Assembly: GCF_042648965.1 (NCBI RefSeq)
Contig: NZ_JBHRYJ010000002.1
Span: 186,001 to 250,000 of the forward strand
DNA from: Ferrovibrio xuzhouensis
Lineage (GTDB): Bacteria > Pseudomonadota > Alphaproteobacteria > Ferrovibrionales > Ferrovibrionaceae
Reading direction: 5' to 3'
DNA length: 64,000 nt
How positions within the stretch are numbered: the stretch's first letter is position 1; every line of letters begins with the position of its first letter. Shown here one piece after another: positions 23,407 through 32,003 of the stretch. A program made the position numbers and the translations under genes. The notes below the pieces were generated by a model. That model saw only the letters and a list, made by a program, of their open reading frames with translations, had not been told where the DNA came from and did no database searches.

Positions 23407-24321
23407 ATGAAGAGCCCCGGACCGAAGCCCCTGGAAGCACACCTGCAGGAAACCGCCAAGATTCTCTCCGAGGCGTTGCCCTACATGCGCCGCTTCGCCG
23501 GCCAGACCATGGTGATCAAATACGGCGGCCATGCCATGGGCGACGAGGCGCTGGCGCATCAGTTCGCCCGCGACGTGGTGCTGATCAAGCAGGTCGGCAT
23601 CCATCCCATCGTGGTGCACGGCGGCGGCCCGCAGATCGGCGCCATGCTGGAGCGGCTGAAGATCAAGAGTGAATTCGTCGACGGCCTGCGCGTCACCGAC
23701 CAGGCCACCGTCGAGATCGTCGAGATGGTGCTGGCCGGCTCGATCAACAAGCAGATCGTCACCGCCATCAATGGCGCCGGCGGCACCGGCATCGGGCTGA
23801 GCGGCAAGGACGGCCGCCTGATCGAGGCACGCAAGCTGCGCCGCTCGGTGCGCGACCCCGGCTCCAACATCGAGAAGCTGCTCGACCTCGGTTTCGTTGG
23901 CGAGCCGGTGCGGGTCAATCCGGAAATCCTGCGCACCATGCAGAATTCCAACCTGATCCCGGTGGTCGCGCCGATCGGCATCGGCGAGAACGGGGAGACC
24001 TACAACATCAATGCCGATACCTCGGCCGGCGCCATCGCCGCCGCGGTCGGCGCCAGCAAGCTCCTGATGCTGACCGACGTGGCCGGCGTGCTGAACAAGG
24101 ACAAGCACCTGATCCCGACGCTGACCGCGAAGGAATCACTGATGCTGATGGGCGACGGCACCATCTCGGGCGGCATGATCCCCAAGGTCGAGACCTGCCT
24201 CGATGCGGTGCGCGGCGGCGTGGCGGCGGCCCATATCCTCGATGGCCGCATCCCGCATGTCCTGTTGCTCGAACTGTTCACGCCGCATGGCGTCGGCACG
24301 ATGATCGAACGGACGCCGTAA
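23407..24321 (+). CDS. argB: Acetylglutamate kinase
   Basis: The protein has 304 residues. ArgB phosphorylates N-acetylglutamate, the second step of arginine synthesis. The motifs are MVIKYGGHAMGD (phosphate binding, near 37-48), VVHGGGPQIG, the feedback/active-site region around GLRVTDQATVEIVEMVLAGSINKQIV, NINADTSAGAIAAAVGASKLLMLTDV and GMIPKVETCLDAV. The long N-terminal helix (PKPLEAHLQETAKILSEALPYMRR) is the type found in arginine-inhibited hexameric enzymes. The start has GAAGGA upstream. A strong intrinsic terminator follows the stop. Confidence 0.95.
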   Translation: MKSPGPKPLEAHLQETAKILSEALPYMRRFAGQTMVIKYGGHAMGDEALAHQFARDVVLIKQVGIHPIVVHGGGPQIGAMLERLKIKSEFVDGLRVTDQATVEIVEMVLAGSINKQIVTAINGAGGTGIGLSGKDGRLIEARKLRRSVRDPGSNIEKLLDLGFVGEPVRVNPEILRTMQNSNLIPVVAPIGIGENGETYNINADTSAGAIAAAVGASKLLMLTDVAGVLNKDKHLIPTLTAKESLMLMGDGTISGGMIPKVETCLDAVRGGVAAAHILDGRIPHVLLLELFTPHGVGTMIERTP

Positions 24322-24334
24322 ACGGCGGCCCTGA

Positions 24335-24372
24335 ATGAAAAAGCCGCCGGCGTCAACCGGCGGCTTTTTCAT
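24335..24372. terminator. Bidirectional intrinsic terminator after argB
   Basis: A perfect 16-bp stem (ATGAAAAAGCCGCCGG with its complement) around the 6-base loop CGTCAA places a T-run after the GC stem on both strands. It ends the rpmH-argB transcript and, from the other side, the nucleosidase/LysR transcript. Confidence 0.92.
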
Positions 24373-24388
24373 GGCGACAACCGCCCCC

Positions 24389-25297
24389 TCAGCGTGGCGG
24401 CGTCCAGGCCTGCAGGAAGCGTTCGACCACCCGGGCGGAATTCTCCGACGCCAGGCCCATGAAAGTGCCCATCTCGTTGGCATCGGGCCCGCCGCCGGCC
24501 AGGTCCGACAGGCTGCGGAAGGCGATGAACGGCACGCCGTTGGCGTAGGACACCATGGCGACCGCGGCGCTTTCCATGTCCAGAACCTGCGCCTTGAAGG
24601 TGGCGAAAACGTATTCGCGGAAGGCGGCATTGTCGACAAATGCCTGGCCGGAGACGCCGTTGCCGCCGACCAGCAGCCGCGGCTTGTGGTCGAGGCACTG
24701 GCCCGGCTTGACGCAGTCGCGTAAGCCCACGTCGCCGATCTTGCCGGCAGCGGCCAGCATGCCGGGATCGGTATCGAACCAGAGCTTGTGGTCGGGTGCG
24801 GCGCCGGCGCGGCGCACCTCCACGGGGGCCGGGAAGATCATGCCGTAATTGGGCATGGTGGTCTGGCGCCAGGGCGGCAGCTCGTAATGGCCGTTACCCA
24901 GATCGCGGCCGAAGGTCGCCTCCAGATACTGCGACCAGTGGCTGGCCGCGACCACGTCGCCGACATGCAGCGCCGGATCGACACCGCCGGCGATGCCGCT
25001 GAACACGATGCCGGTGACATCGAAGCGGTCGAGCGCCACCTGGGTCGACATGGTGGCATTGACCATGCTGATGCCGCTGAGGAAAAGCACCACATTGCGG
25101 CCGGCCAGCCTGCCGGTGACGAAGTCGATGCCGTTGACGCTGTGGCTTTTCCGGTCGCTGGTGGCGGCCTTCAGCACCTGCCATTCCGGCGCGAAGGCCG
25201 ACATCACGGCGATGCGCGGCGCCGGGTCGAGGCGGTCTGCCGCCGTGGCGGCGGCGGGCAGGGCCAGCAGCAGGAGAATGGCAAGCAGGCGGATCAT
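24389..25297 (-). CDS. Secreted 5'-methylthioadenosine/SAH nucleosidase-like phosphorylase-superfamily protein
   Basis: The protein has 302 residues with a signal peptide (MIRLLAILLLLALPAAATA, cleavage near 19), so it acts outside the cytoplasm, unlike the usual MTA/SAH nucleosidase. The nucleosidase fold is visible: RIAVMSAFAPEWQVLKA at the start, VVLFLSGISMVNATMSTQVAL, VTGIVFSGIAGGVDPALHVGDVVAAS, VLDMESAAVAMVSYANGVPFIAFRSLSDLAGG. The last includes the ME(S/T)AA ribose-binding and RxxSD catalytic motifs. Physiological substrates could be extracellular nucleosides. The ATG (25295-25297) overlaps the stop of the upstream LysR gene by 4 bp, so the two are co-translated. GGAG lies 8 bp before the start. 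Confidence 0.8.
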   Translation of the reverse strand: MIRLLAILLLLALPAAATAADRLDPAPRIAVMSAFAPEWQVLKAATSDRKSHSVNGIDFVTGRLAGRNVVLFLSGISMVNATMSTQVALDRFDVTGIVFSGIAGGVDPALHVGDVVAASHWSQYLEATFGRDLGNGHYELPPWRQTTMPNYGMIFPAPVEVRRAGAAPDHKLWFDTDPGMLAAAGKIGDVGLRDCVKPGQCLDHKPRLLVGGNGVSGQAFVDNAAFREYVFATFKAQVLDMESAAVAMVSYANGVPFIAFRSLSDLAGGGPDANEMGTFMGLASENSARVVERFLQAWTPPR

Positions 25298-26214
25298 GGC
25301 AGGGCTCCTGTGATGCCGTGCAGCCAGTCGCGGAAGGCGCGGATGGCCGGTTCGCGGCCGCGGCCAGGCAGATGCAGCAGATAATAGCCGCCGCGCCGGG
25401 CCACCCGATAGCGCGGCAGCGGCTCGGCCAGCCGGCCGTCCTGCAGCTCCTGGGCGACGAAGAAATCCGGCACCAGGGCGAGACCGAGCCCGTTCACGGC
25501 GGCCTCGATCGACATGAAGAAATGCTCGAAGGCCGGGCCGCGCACCGCGCCGGATTTCAGGCCGGCCACCGCGAACCATTCCGCCCAGGCGTCGGGCCGG
25601 GTCGAATGGGTCAGCAGGCTGTGGCGCTTCACGTCCTCGGGCTTTTTCACCGGCCGGGCCTTCAGCAGGGCCGGGCTGCCGACCAGGATCACGCATTCCG
25701 GCATGAGAAATTCGGCAGACAGATCCGCCGGCCAGTCGCCGGATGCCGTATTGGGGCCATACTGGATGCCGACATCGACCGGCTCGCGGGCGAAATCAAT
25801 CGGCCGGTCGGCGCTGGTGACGTCGACGGTGATTTCCGGGTGACGTTTATGGAAATCAGCCAGCCGTGGCATGAACCAGCGCATCGCCAGGGTCGGCATC
25901 ATGGTGATGGCCAGGTGATTGGCGTGCCGGCGTCCGCGCGCCACCAGCCGGGTGGCCGCCGCCAGCCGCTCGAAAGCATCGCTCAGCGCCGGCAGATAGG
26001 CGGCGCCGTCGCCGGTCAGTTCCAGCCCGCGCGGGCCGCGGCGGAACAGCGCGCAGCCCAGATCGGCCTCGAGCTGCTTCACCAGCCGGCTGACCGCGCC
26101 CTGCGTAACATGCAGTTCTTCGGCCGCCCGGGTGAAACTGAGGTGTCGGCCGGTCACCGCGAAGGCGCGCAGCGCGTTCAGCGAGGGCAGGCGGTCTTCA
26201 TGAGAAAAACTCAT
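25294..26214 (-). CDS. LysR family transcriptional regulator (GcvA-like)
   Basis: The protein has 306 residues. The N-terminal winged helix-turn-helix is LNALRAFAVTGRHLSFTRAAEELHVTQGAVSRLVKQLEADLG (about 12-53). The C-terminal periplasmic-binding-protein-like effector domain runs from about 95 to 300. GcvA-like features include the PSLNALRAFE-type start, RRGPRGLELTGDGAAYL and the MIVQYG-like VGIQYG segment. It is in one operon with the secreted nucleosidase (4-bp overlap), and divergent from a VOC protein gene with 132 bp between. Either could be a target. The effector is unknown. Confidence 0.9.
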   Translation of the reverse strand: MSFSHEDRLPSLNALRAFAVTGRHLSFTRAAEELHVTQGAVSRLVKQLEADLGCALFRRGPRGLELTGDGAAYLPALSDAFERLAAATRLVARGRRHANHLAITMMPTLAMRWFMPRLADFHKRHPEITVDVTSADRPIDFAREPVDVGIQYGPNTASGDWPADLSAEFLMPECVILVGSPALLKARPVKKPEDVKRHSLLTHSTRPDAWAEWFAVAGLKSGAVRGPAFEHFFMSIEAAVNGLGLALVPDFFVAQELQDGRLAEPLPRYRVARRGGYYLLHLPGRGREPAIRAFRDWLHGITGALP

Positions 26215-26304
26215 AGTCTGGCGAGTTTAAATCGATTGTCGGCCGGAGGCCAGCCGGTATGATCATGGCGAAACAAAAAGCCTCCCCGGACTTGCACTAA
26301 AAAT

Positions 26305-26332
26305 AAGCCCCAGACTGCCTAAAGCCCCAGAC
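26305..26332 (+). repeat. 11-bp direct repeat upstream of VOC gene
   Basis: AAGCCCCAGAC occurs at 26305-26315 and 26322-26332, 17 bp apart start to start, just before the VOC start codon and within the LysR-VOC divergent region. The spacing of nearly two helical turns would suit a regulator binding one face, possibly the LysR protein, though it is not the usual T-N11-A form. Confidence 0.45.
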
Positions 26333-26346
26333 CGAAGGACAGCCCC

Positions 26347-26811
26347 ATGAACGCCCAGGCCCCGATCAAGGCGGACAGCCAGACTGCTGCCACCGCTCTT
26401 CGCCCCTTCCATCTCGCTTTCCCGGTGCGCGACATTGCCGAGGCTCGCAAGTTCTATGGCGAACTGCTCGGCTGCGGCGAGGGCCGCTCGGCCGAGCATT
26501 GGGTCGATTTCGATTTCTTCGGCCATCAGGTGGTGGCCCACCTGGCGCCCGAGGAATGCGGCACCAAGGCGTTCAGCTCGGTCGACGACCATCAGGTCCC
26601 GGCCAAGCATTTCGGCGTCATCCTCACCATCCCGGCCTGGAAGGCGCTGGCCGAAAAGCTGACCGCCGCCGGCACCCAGTTCATCATCGAGCCTTATGTG
26701 CGCTTCGAGGGCGAAGTCGGCGAACAGCACACCATGTTCTTCCTCGACCCCTCGGGCAACGCGCTCGAATTCAAGGCCTTCGCCAACGATTCGGCGATCT
26801 TCGCGAAGTAA
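26347..26811 (+). CDS. VOC family protein (glyoxalase/dioxygenase fold)
   Basis: The protein has 154 residues with two beta-alpha-beta-beta-beta units. The first has FHLAFPVRDIAEARKFYGELLGC (His near 22). The second has FGVILTIPAWKALAEKLTAAG and ends in HTMFFLDPSGNALEFKAF with the typical metal-ligand Glu. Possible metal ligands are the N-terminal His and the C-terminal Glu. The family covers glyoxalases, extradiol dioxygenases and resistance proteins; substrate cannot be deduced. This particular long form (DDHQVPAKHFGVIL) is widespread in proteobacteria as an uncharacterised VOC protein. It converges on the haloalkane dehalogenase gene with a 6-bp gap. Confidence 0.83.
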   Translation: MNAQAPIKADSQTAATALRPFHLAFPVRDIAEARKFYGELLGCGEGRSAEHWVDFDFFGHQVVAHLAPEECGTKAFSSVDDHQVPAKHFGVILTIPAWKALAEKLTAAGTQFIIEPYVRFEGEVGEQHTMFFLDPSGNALEFKAFANDSAIFAK

Positions 26812-26817
26812 GCCTTC

Positions 26818-27702
26818 TCAGAGTCCGGCGGCGAGCGCGTCCCTGGCGACGCGCTCGCCCCATTCCTGCACGAAGTGCCCGGCTTCGGGCAGTTCCAGTG
26901 GCGGCGGGCAGCCGTGGATCAGCTTGCGCAACCCGTGCATCACCGGCGCTCCCAGCACCGGGTCGGCCATGCCGATCGCCATGAAACTCTTGCCGGCCCA
27001 GTCGCTCTTCCAGAAATCCCGCGCCCGCCGCGAGGTCGCCGCGCCGTCCGCTTCGGGCGAATCCGGCACCAGGTTGGGAAAGCGCCGCACGCCGCTCTTG
27101 TAGTCGGCATCGGGATAGGGCGCCGCGTAGGCGGCGGCCTCGGTGTCGCTCAGATGCGGGCAGCTGCGCTGCATCAGCTTGGCGATTGCCATGTCCGGAT
27201 TTTTGTTGTTCCAGGCGCGCCAGTCGAGGAAGCCCTGGGTCAGCGGCGCATCTCCGGTGCCGAGCGCGGTGTTCATCACCAGCAGGCCGGAGAAGCGCTC
27301 GGGCAGCTTCATCGGGATGGTGAGACCGAGCAGGCCACCCCAGTCCTGGCAGACCAGCACGATATCCTGCAGGTTCAGCGCGCGGATCAGGGCGATCAGG
27401 CTGTCGCGGTGGAAATCGAAGGTATAGACCGCCTCGTCGCGCGGCTTGTCGGAACGGCCGAAGCCGAACAGGTCGGGCGCCACCACGCGATGACCGGCGG
27501 CGGTGAACACCGGCAGCATGCGGCGGTAGAGATAGCTCCAGGTCGGCTGGCCGTGCAGGCAGAGGAAGGTGCGGCCGCTATGCGGCCCCTCGTCGAGGTA
27601 ATGCATGCGCAGGCCGTTGTCGTGCGTCAGGTAATGTGGCTGCCACGGATAGCCGGGCAGGCCGGCAAAGCGCTCGTCGGGCGTGCGCAGGGCCTGGATC
27701 AT
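26818..27702 (-). CDS. Haloalkane dehalogenase (DhlA-like alpha/beta hydrolase)
   Basis: The protein has 294 residues. Haloalkane dehalogenases replace carbon-bound halide by hydroxyl through a covalent ester. The catalytic triad can be placed as Asp120 (VLVCQDWGGLLGL), Asp247 (IGMADPVLG) and His276 (LPEAGHFVQEWG). The Asp-to-His spacing of 29 equals that recalled for Xanthobacter DhlA (260 and 289). Trp121 follows the nucleophile as a halide-stabilising residue, and the oxyanion region is LHGQPTWSYLYR. Start at 27702 has GGGAGAGAGA upstream; a longer in-frame reading upstream is rejected. Epoxide hydrolases share the fold, but the HGxPTWSYLYR plus DWGG pattern favours dehalogenase subfamily I. 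No haloacid dehalogenase neighbour is present. Confidence 0.82.
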   Translation of the reverse strand: MIQALRTPDERFAGLPGYPWQPHYLTHDNGLRMHYLDEGPHSGRTFLCLHGQPTWSYLYRRMLPVFTAAGHRVVAPDLFGFGRSDKPRDEAVYTFDFHRDSLIALIRALNLQDIVLVCQDWGGLLGLTIPMKLPERFSGLLVMNTALGTGDAPLTQGFLDWRAWNNKNPDMAIAKLMQRSCPHLSDTEAAAYAAPYPDADYKSGVRRFPNLVPDSPEADGAATSRRARDFWKSDWAGKSFMAIGMADPVLGAPVMHGLRKLIHGCPPPLELPEAGHFVQEWGERVARDALAAGL

Positions 27703-27788
27703 GGCGTCTCTCTCCCTCGTTGTTATGAGGAAGAGGCTGACGTAATTGGCCGGGAAGTCAATCCCGGCCATCGCGGACTGACGCCGGG

Positions 27789-29177
27789 TCAGCGCTTCTT
27801 CTTGGCTGCCGGCTTTTTCCGCTTGGCGGCCTTTTTCGCCGCCTTGCGGACAGCCTTCTTTTTGACACCGGGCGTGATGCCTTCCTTGCCGAAGACGCGG
27901 GCGAAGATGGTGTCCACATGCTTGAGGTGGTAGCCGAGGTCGAACAGGGCGGTCAGCTGCGCCGGTTTCAGCCGGTCGGTGACCTCCGTCTCGCCGAGCA
28001 GGGCCTGCAGGAAGTCGCCGCCCTGCTGCCAGATCTTCAGGGCATGCTTCTGCACCAGCCGGTAGCTGTCCTCGCGGCTCAGGCCCGCCTGGGTCAGCGC
28101 CAGCAGCACGCGCTGGGAATGCACCAGGCCGCCGAAGCGGTCGAGGTTCTTCATCATGTTGTCGGGATAGACCACCAGCTTCTCGACCACGCCGGCGAGG
28201 CGATGCAGGGCGAAGTCGAGGTGGATGGTGGCGTCCGGGCCGATGCCGCGCTCGACCGAGGAATGGCTGATGTCGCGCTCGTGCCACAGGGCGACATTCT
28301 CCAGCGCCGGCACGACGGCCGAGCGCACCAGCCGGGCGAGGCCGGTCAGGTTCTCGGTCAGCACCGGGTTGCGCTTGTGCGGCATGGCCGAGCTGCCCTT
28401 CTGGCCGGGCGAGAAGAATTCCTCCGCCTCCATCACCTCGGAGCGCTGCAGGTGGCGGATCTCGGTGGCCAGCCGCTCGATCGAGGCGGCGACCACGGCG
28501 AGATGGGCAAAGTAAGCCGCATGGCGGTCGCGCGGGATCACCTGGGTCGAGACCGGCTCGGGGCGCAGGCCGAGTTTCTTCGCCACATGCTCTTCCACCG
28601 CCGGGTCGATATTGGCGAAGGTGCCGACCGCGCCGGAGATCGCGCAGGTGGCGACTTCCTCGCGGGCGGCCTCAAGGCGGCGGCGGGCGCGCTGGAACTC
28701 GGCATGGAAGCCGGCCAGCTTGAGCCCGAAGGTGACCGGTTCGGCATGGATGCCGTGGCTGCGGCCGATGCAGGGCAGCAGCTTGAACTCGAAGGCGCGC
28801 TCTTTCAGCGCGGCCAGCACGCGGTCGCAGCCGGCAATCAGCAGGTCGGCGGCGCGCACCAGCTGCACGTTGAAGCAGGTGTCCAGCACGTCGGACGAGG
28901 TCATGCCCTGGTGCACGAAGCGGGCGGCGGGGCCGACATATTCGGCCAGGTTGGTCAGGAAGGCGATCACGTCATGCTTGGTCTCGCGCTCGATGGCGTC
29001 GACGCGCGCGATTTCCCACTTGCCCTTCTTCCAGACCTCTTTCGCGGCTGCCTTGGGGATCACGCCGAGCGCCGCCTGGGCGTCGCAGGCATGGGCCTCG
29101 ATCTCGAACCAGATGCGGAACTTCTGCTCCGGCTCCCAGATGGCGGCCATTTCGGGGCGGGTGTAACGCGGGATCAT
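27789..29177 (-). CDS. purB: Adenylosuccinate lyase with lysine-rich C-terminal tail
   Basis: PurB (462 residues) cleaves SAICAR and adenylosuccinate in purine synthesis. The family signature GSSAMPHKRNP is present. So are the catalytic regions around GRSHGIHAEPVTFG (histidine pair), VHQGMTSSDVLDT and HERDISHSSVERG. The core ends near residue 435, the usual length. It is followed by about 25 residues made almost only of Lys, Ala and Arg (GVKKKAVRKAAKKAAKRKKP...), resembling a histone H1 tail and unlike normal PurB. I chose the ATG at 29175-29177 (MIPRYTRPEMAAIW), which is the standard PurB start. The tail may bind nucleic acid or the ribosome, but that is inference. Confidence 0.95.
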   Translation of the reverse strand: MIPRYTRPEMAAIWEPEQKFRIWFEIEAHACDAQAALGVIPKAAAKEVWKKGKWEIARVDAIERETKHDVIAFLTNLAEYVGPAARFVHQGMTSSDVLDTCFNVQLVRAADLLIAGCDRVLAALKERAFEFKLLPCIGRSHGIHAEPVTFGLKLAGFHAEFQRARRRLEAAREEVATCAISGAVGTFANIDPAVEEHVAKKLGLRPEPVSTQVIPRDRHAAYFAHLAVVAASIERLATEIRHLQRSEVMEAEEFFSPGQKGSSAMPHKRNPVLTENLTGLARLVRSAVVPALENVALWHERDISHSSVERGIGPDATIHLDFALHRLAGVVEKLVVYPDNMMKNLDRFGGLVHSQRVLLALTQAGLSREDSYRLVQKHALKIWQQGGDFLQALLGETEVTDRLKPAQLTALFDLGYHLKHVDTIFARVFGKEGITPGVKKKAVRKAAKKAAKRKKPAAKKKR

Positions 29178-29339
29178 GCGGGACCTCGTCGGCGGGCGGA
29201 AACGCCCGGAAGGCTGTGGAAAAGTCGCGGCAGATGTACCCCCGGACGGCCCGGCAATCAAGGCCAACTGACGCAGCGGCAGGGTTGATTCCTGAGGCCC
29301 GGGGCTGCAGCCTCCCGCTGTTCCGGGGAGAGCACCGCC

Positions 29340-31199
29340 ATGGCCGCTGAAAACAGCCTGCCGACCGTCAACCGTCGCGACCTTGATTTCCAGCTGTTCG
29401 AGCATCTGGAGATCGGCAGCCTGACCGCGCGGCCCTATTTCGCCGACCACGACCGGGCCACCATGACGGCGGCGCTGGACACCGCGCAAGCCATCGCCGT
29501 CCAGCATTTCCAGACCCACAACCGCAAGGCGGACCTGAACGAGCCACAGTTCCACGGCCAGACCGTCCACATCATCCCCGAGGTGCGCGCCGCGCTCGAC
29601 CAGTTCGTCAACGCGGGCTTCATGGCGGCGCATCGCAGTTACGACGAGGGCGGCCAGCAGCTGCCCTGGACGCTGCTGCAGGCGGCGTTCACCTGCTTCA
29701 ACGCCGCCAATATCGGCAGCATCGGCTATGCCTTCCTGACCATCGGCGCCGCCAACATGATCGCCGCCTTCGGCAGCCCGGAGCAGAAAAAGCGCTTCAT
29801 GCAGCCGATGTTCGAGGGCCGCTTCTTCGGCACCATGTGCCTCAGCGAGCCGCAGGCGGGCTCCGGCCTCGCCGATATCCGCACCCGGGCGACGCCCGTC
29901 AGCAACAGCCCAGCCAGCAGTAATGCGCCCGGCGTCGACGGCAGCCTCGGTTCGGCCTACCGGATCAGCGGCAGCAAGATGTGGATCTCGGCGGGTGAGC
30001 ACGAGCTGACCGAAAACATCGTCCATATGGTGCTGGCCCGCATCGCCGGGGCTCCCGCCGGGGTGAAGGGCATCTCGCTGTTCATCGTGCCGAAGCGCCG
30101 CGTCGAGGCCGACGGCAGCCTCGGGCCGCGCAACGACGTGCAGCTGATGGGCCTCAACCACAAGATGGGCTTTCGCGGCACCACCAACACGCTGCTGTCG
30201 TTCGGCGAGCAGGGCGACTGCATCGGCTATCTGGTCGGCGAGCCGCATCGCGGGCTCGACTACATGTTCCACATGATGAACGAGGCCCGCATCGGCGTCG
30301 GGCTGGGCGCCACCTCGCTGGGGCTGGCCGGCTATCTCTACAGCCTCGATTACGCCAAACAGCGCCCGCAGGGCCGGGCACCCGACAACAAGGACCCGGC
30401 GTCGAAGCCGCTGCCGATCATCCAGCATGCCGATATCCGCCGCCTGCTGCTCAGCCAGAAGGCCGCGGTCGAGGGGGCGCTGGCGCTTTGCCTCTATGCC
30501 GCGTCGCTGGTCGACCGCATCCATACGGCGGAGGACGAGGGCGAGAAAAAGCGCCTGTCGCTGCTGCTCGACATGCTGACCCCGATGGTGAAGTCCTGGC
30601 CGAGCGAATTCTGCCTCGAGGCCAACAAGCAGGCGATCCAGGTGCTCGGCGGCTATGGCTATACCCGCGACTATCCGGTCGAGCAGTATTACCGCGACAA
30701 CCGGCTGAATCCGATCCATGAGGGCACCCACGGCATCCAGGGCATCGACCTGCTGGGCCGCAAGATGTTGATGCAGGGCGGCGCCGGCGCCCGGCTTTTG
30801 TTCGAGACCATTGCCGCCGATATCCTGCGCGCCCGCGGCCTGCCCGATTGTGCCGCCTGGGCCGAGGAGCTCGACGGCGCGCTGGCCCGCATGATGACGG
30901 CAACCGCGGCGATGCTGCCGGCGGCGAAAGACGGCAGGATCAGCCTGTATCTGGCCAATGCCACGCTGTATCTCGATGCCATGGGCCATCTGGCGATCGC
31001 CTGGATGTGGCTGCGCCAGGCCATGGTGGCGGCGCGGCGGCTGCCGGACGCGACCGGCGACGATGTCGCCTTCTACCGGGGCAAGCTGGCCGCCGCGCGG
31101 TATTTCTATGCCTACGAACTTGGCCGGCTCGATCACTGGCTGCCGCTGCTGGCCCGGCTGGAACCGGCGACCTTGGAGATGCAGGCCGCGTGGTTCTGA
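29340..31199 (+). CDS. Acyl-CoA dehydrogenase (long form with C-terminal domain)
   Basis: The protein has 619 residues, the long ACAD form with an extra C-terminal helical domain (about 480-619), found in several uncharacterised and DMSP-related dehydrogenases. The FAD/substrate regions are visible: GTMCLSEPQAGSGLADIRTRA, then YRISGSKMWISAGEHELTENIVHMVLAR, and MNEARIGVGLGATSLGLAGYLYSLDYAKQR. The catalytic base is the Glu in NPIHEGTHGIQGIDLLGRK. A short Ser/Asn-rich insertion (VSNSPASSNAPGVDGS) lies between strands near residue 190. It is divergent from purB. Substrate chain length cannot be read from sequence. Confidence 0.9.
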   Translation: MAAENSLPTVNRRDLDFQLFEHLEIGSLTARPYFADHDRATMTAALDTAQAIAVQHFQTHNRKADLNEPQFHGQTVHIIPEVRAALDQFVNAGFMAAHRSYDEGGQQLPWTLLQAAFTCFNAANIGSIGYAFLTIGAANMIAAFGSPEQKKRFMQPMFEGRFFGTMCLSEPQAGSGLADIRTRATPVSNSPASSNAPGVDGSLGSAYRISGSKMWISAGEHELTENIVHMVLARIAGAPAGVKGISLFIVPKRRVEADGSLGPRNDVQLMGLNHKMGFRGTTNTLLSFGEQGDCIGYLVGEPHRGLDYMFHMMNEARIGVGLGATSLGLAGYLYSLDYAKQRPQGRAPDNKDPASKPLPIIQHADIRRLLLSQKAAVEGALALCLYAASLVDRIHTAEDEGEKKRLSLLLDMLTPMVKSWPSEFCLEANKQAIQVLGGYGYTRDYPVEQYYRDNRLNPIHEGTHGIQGIDLLGRKMLMQGGAGARLLFETIAADILRARGLPDCAAWAEELDGALARMMTATAAMLPAAKDGRISLYLANATLYLDAMGHLAIAWMWLRQAMVAARRLPDATGDDVAFYRGKLAAARYFYAYELGRLDHWLPLLARLEPATLEMQAAWF

Positions 31200-31299
31200 G
31201 GGGCGGATTGTCAGGCGGCAATTCCGCGCTCCCCGACCGCCGGCGCCGGCGCTAGACTGGGGCAAACCTCCCCCGAGTCTTCTCCACGGAACGCTGCCC

Positions 31300-31932
31300 A
31301 TGCCCACCACCGCCCACTGGCTCGCCTTCGCGCTGGTCTCGTTTGGCATGGTCCTGACCCCGGGGCCGAACATGCTCTACCTGATCTCGCGCTCGATCTG
31401 CCAGGGCCGGGTGGCCGGGCTGATCTCGCTGGGCGGGGTGGCGCTCGGCTTCGTCTTCTACATGCTCTGCGCCGCCTTCGGCATTACCGCCCTGCTGCTG
31501 GCGGTGCCCTATGCCTATCAGGCGCTGTGCTGGGGCGGCGCGCTGTATCTCGCCTGGATGGCGTGGGCCGCGCTCAGGCCCGGCGGCCGCTCGCCCTTCC
31601 AGGTGCGCAGCCTGCCGCAGGACAGCCCGCGCCGGCTGTTCGGCATGGGGCTGGTGACCAACCTGCTGAACCCGAAGATCGCCATGCTGTATCTGTCGCT
31701 GCTGCCGCAGTTCCTCGACCCGGAGCAGGGCCATGTGCTCGGCCAGTCGCTGGCGCTCGGCGCCACCCAGATCGTCATCAGCGTGTCGGTGAATGCCCTG
31801 ATCGCCGTCACCGCCGGCAGCATCGCCACTTTCCTGGCCGGACGGCCGCTGTGGTTGCTGATCCAGCGCTGGCTGATGGGAACGGTGCTGGCCGGGCTGG
31901 CCGTGCGCATGGCGCTGGAGGCGCGGCGCTAA
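31300..31932 (+). CDS. LysE/RhtB family translocator
   Basis: The protein has 210 residues with about six hydrophobic segments. The RhtB/LysE start motif is FALVSFGMVLTPGPNMLYLISRSICQGRVAGLISLGGVALG. The family exports amino acids such as homoserine, threonine or lysine, or related small molecules. A second conserved patch is GLVTNLLNPKIAMLYLSLLPQF. The ATG at 31300 lacks a strong Shine-Dalgarno. It stands alone between the acyl-CoA dehydrogenase and a convergent H1-like gene. Substrate is unknown. Confidence 0.87.
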   Translation: MPTTAHWLAFALVSFGMVLTPGPNMLYLISRSICQGRVAGLISLGGVALGFVFYMLCAAFGITALLLAVPYAYQALCWGGALYLAWMAWAALRPGGRSPFQVRSLPQDSPRRLFGMGLVTNLLNPKIAMLYLSLLPQFLDPEQGHVLGQSLALGATQIVISVSVNALIAVTAGSIATFLAGRPLWLLIQRWLMGTVLAGLAVRMALEARR

Positions 31933-31961
31933 ACCCTGAAGTTCGGGTCCTGAAAGCAGGA

Positions 31962-31990
31962 ATCCGGCCCGTTTGCCGCACGGGCCGGAT
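31962..31990. terminator. Hairpin after LysE gene
   Basis: ATCCGGCCCG pairs with CGGGCCGGAT across a 9-base loop between the convergent LysE-family and H1-like genes. There is no clear T-run, so it may be a weak or Rho-assisted end. Confidence 0.5.
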
Positions 31991-32003
31991 CGTCTGGTTG
32001 CGG

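Noticed and set aside
25298..25696. Longer start of the secreted nucleosidase
   Set aside because: It would run through the LysR gene in another frame and would bury the clear signal peptide at MIRLLAILLLLALP.
29178..31373. In-frame N-terminal extension of PurB to a 1194-residue protein
   Set aside because: The extension runs antisense through the acyl-CoA dehydrogenase gene, and the standard PurB start MIPRYTRPEM lies at 29177.
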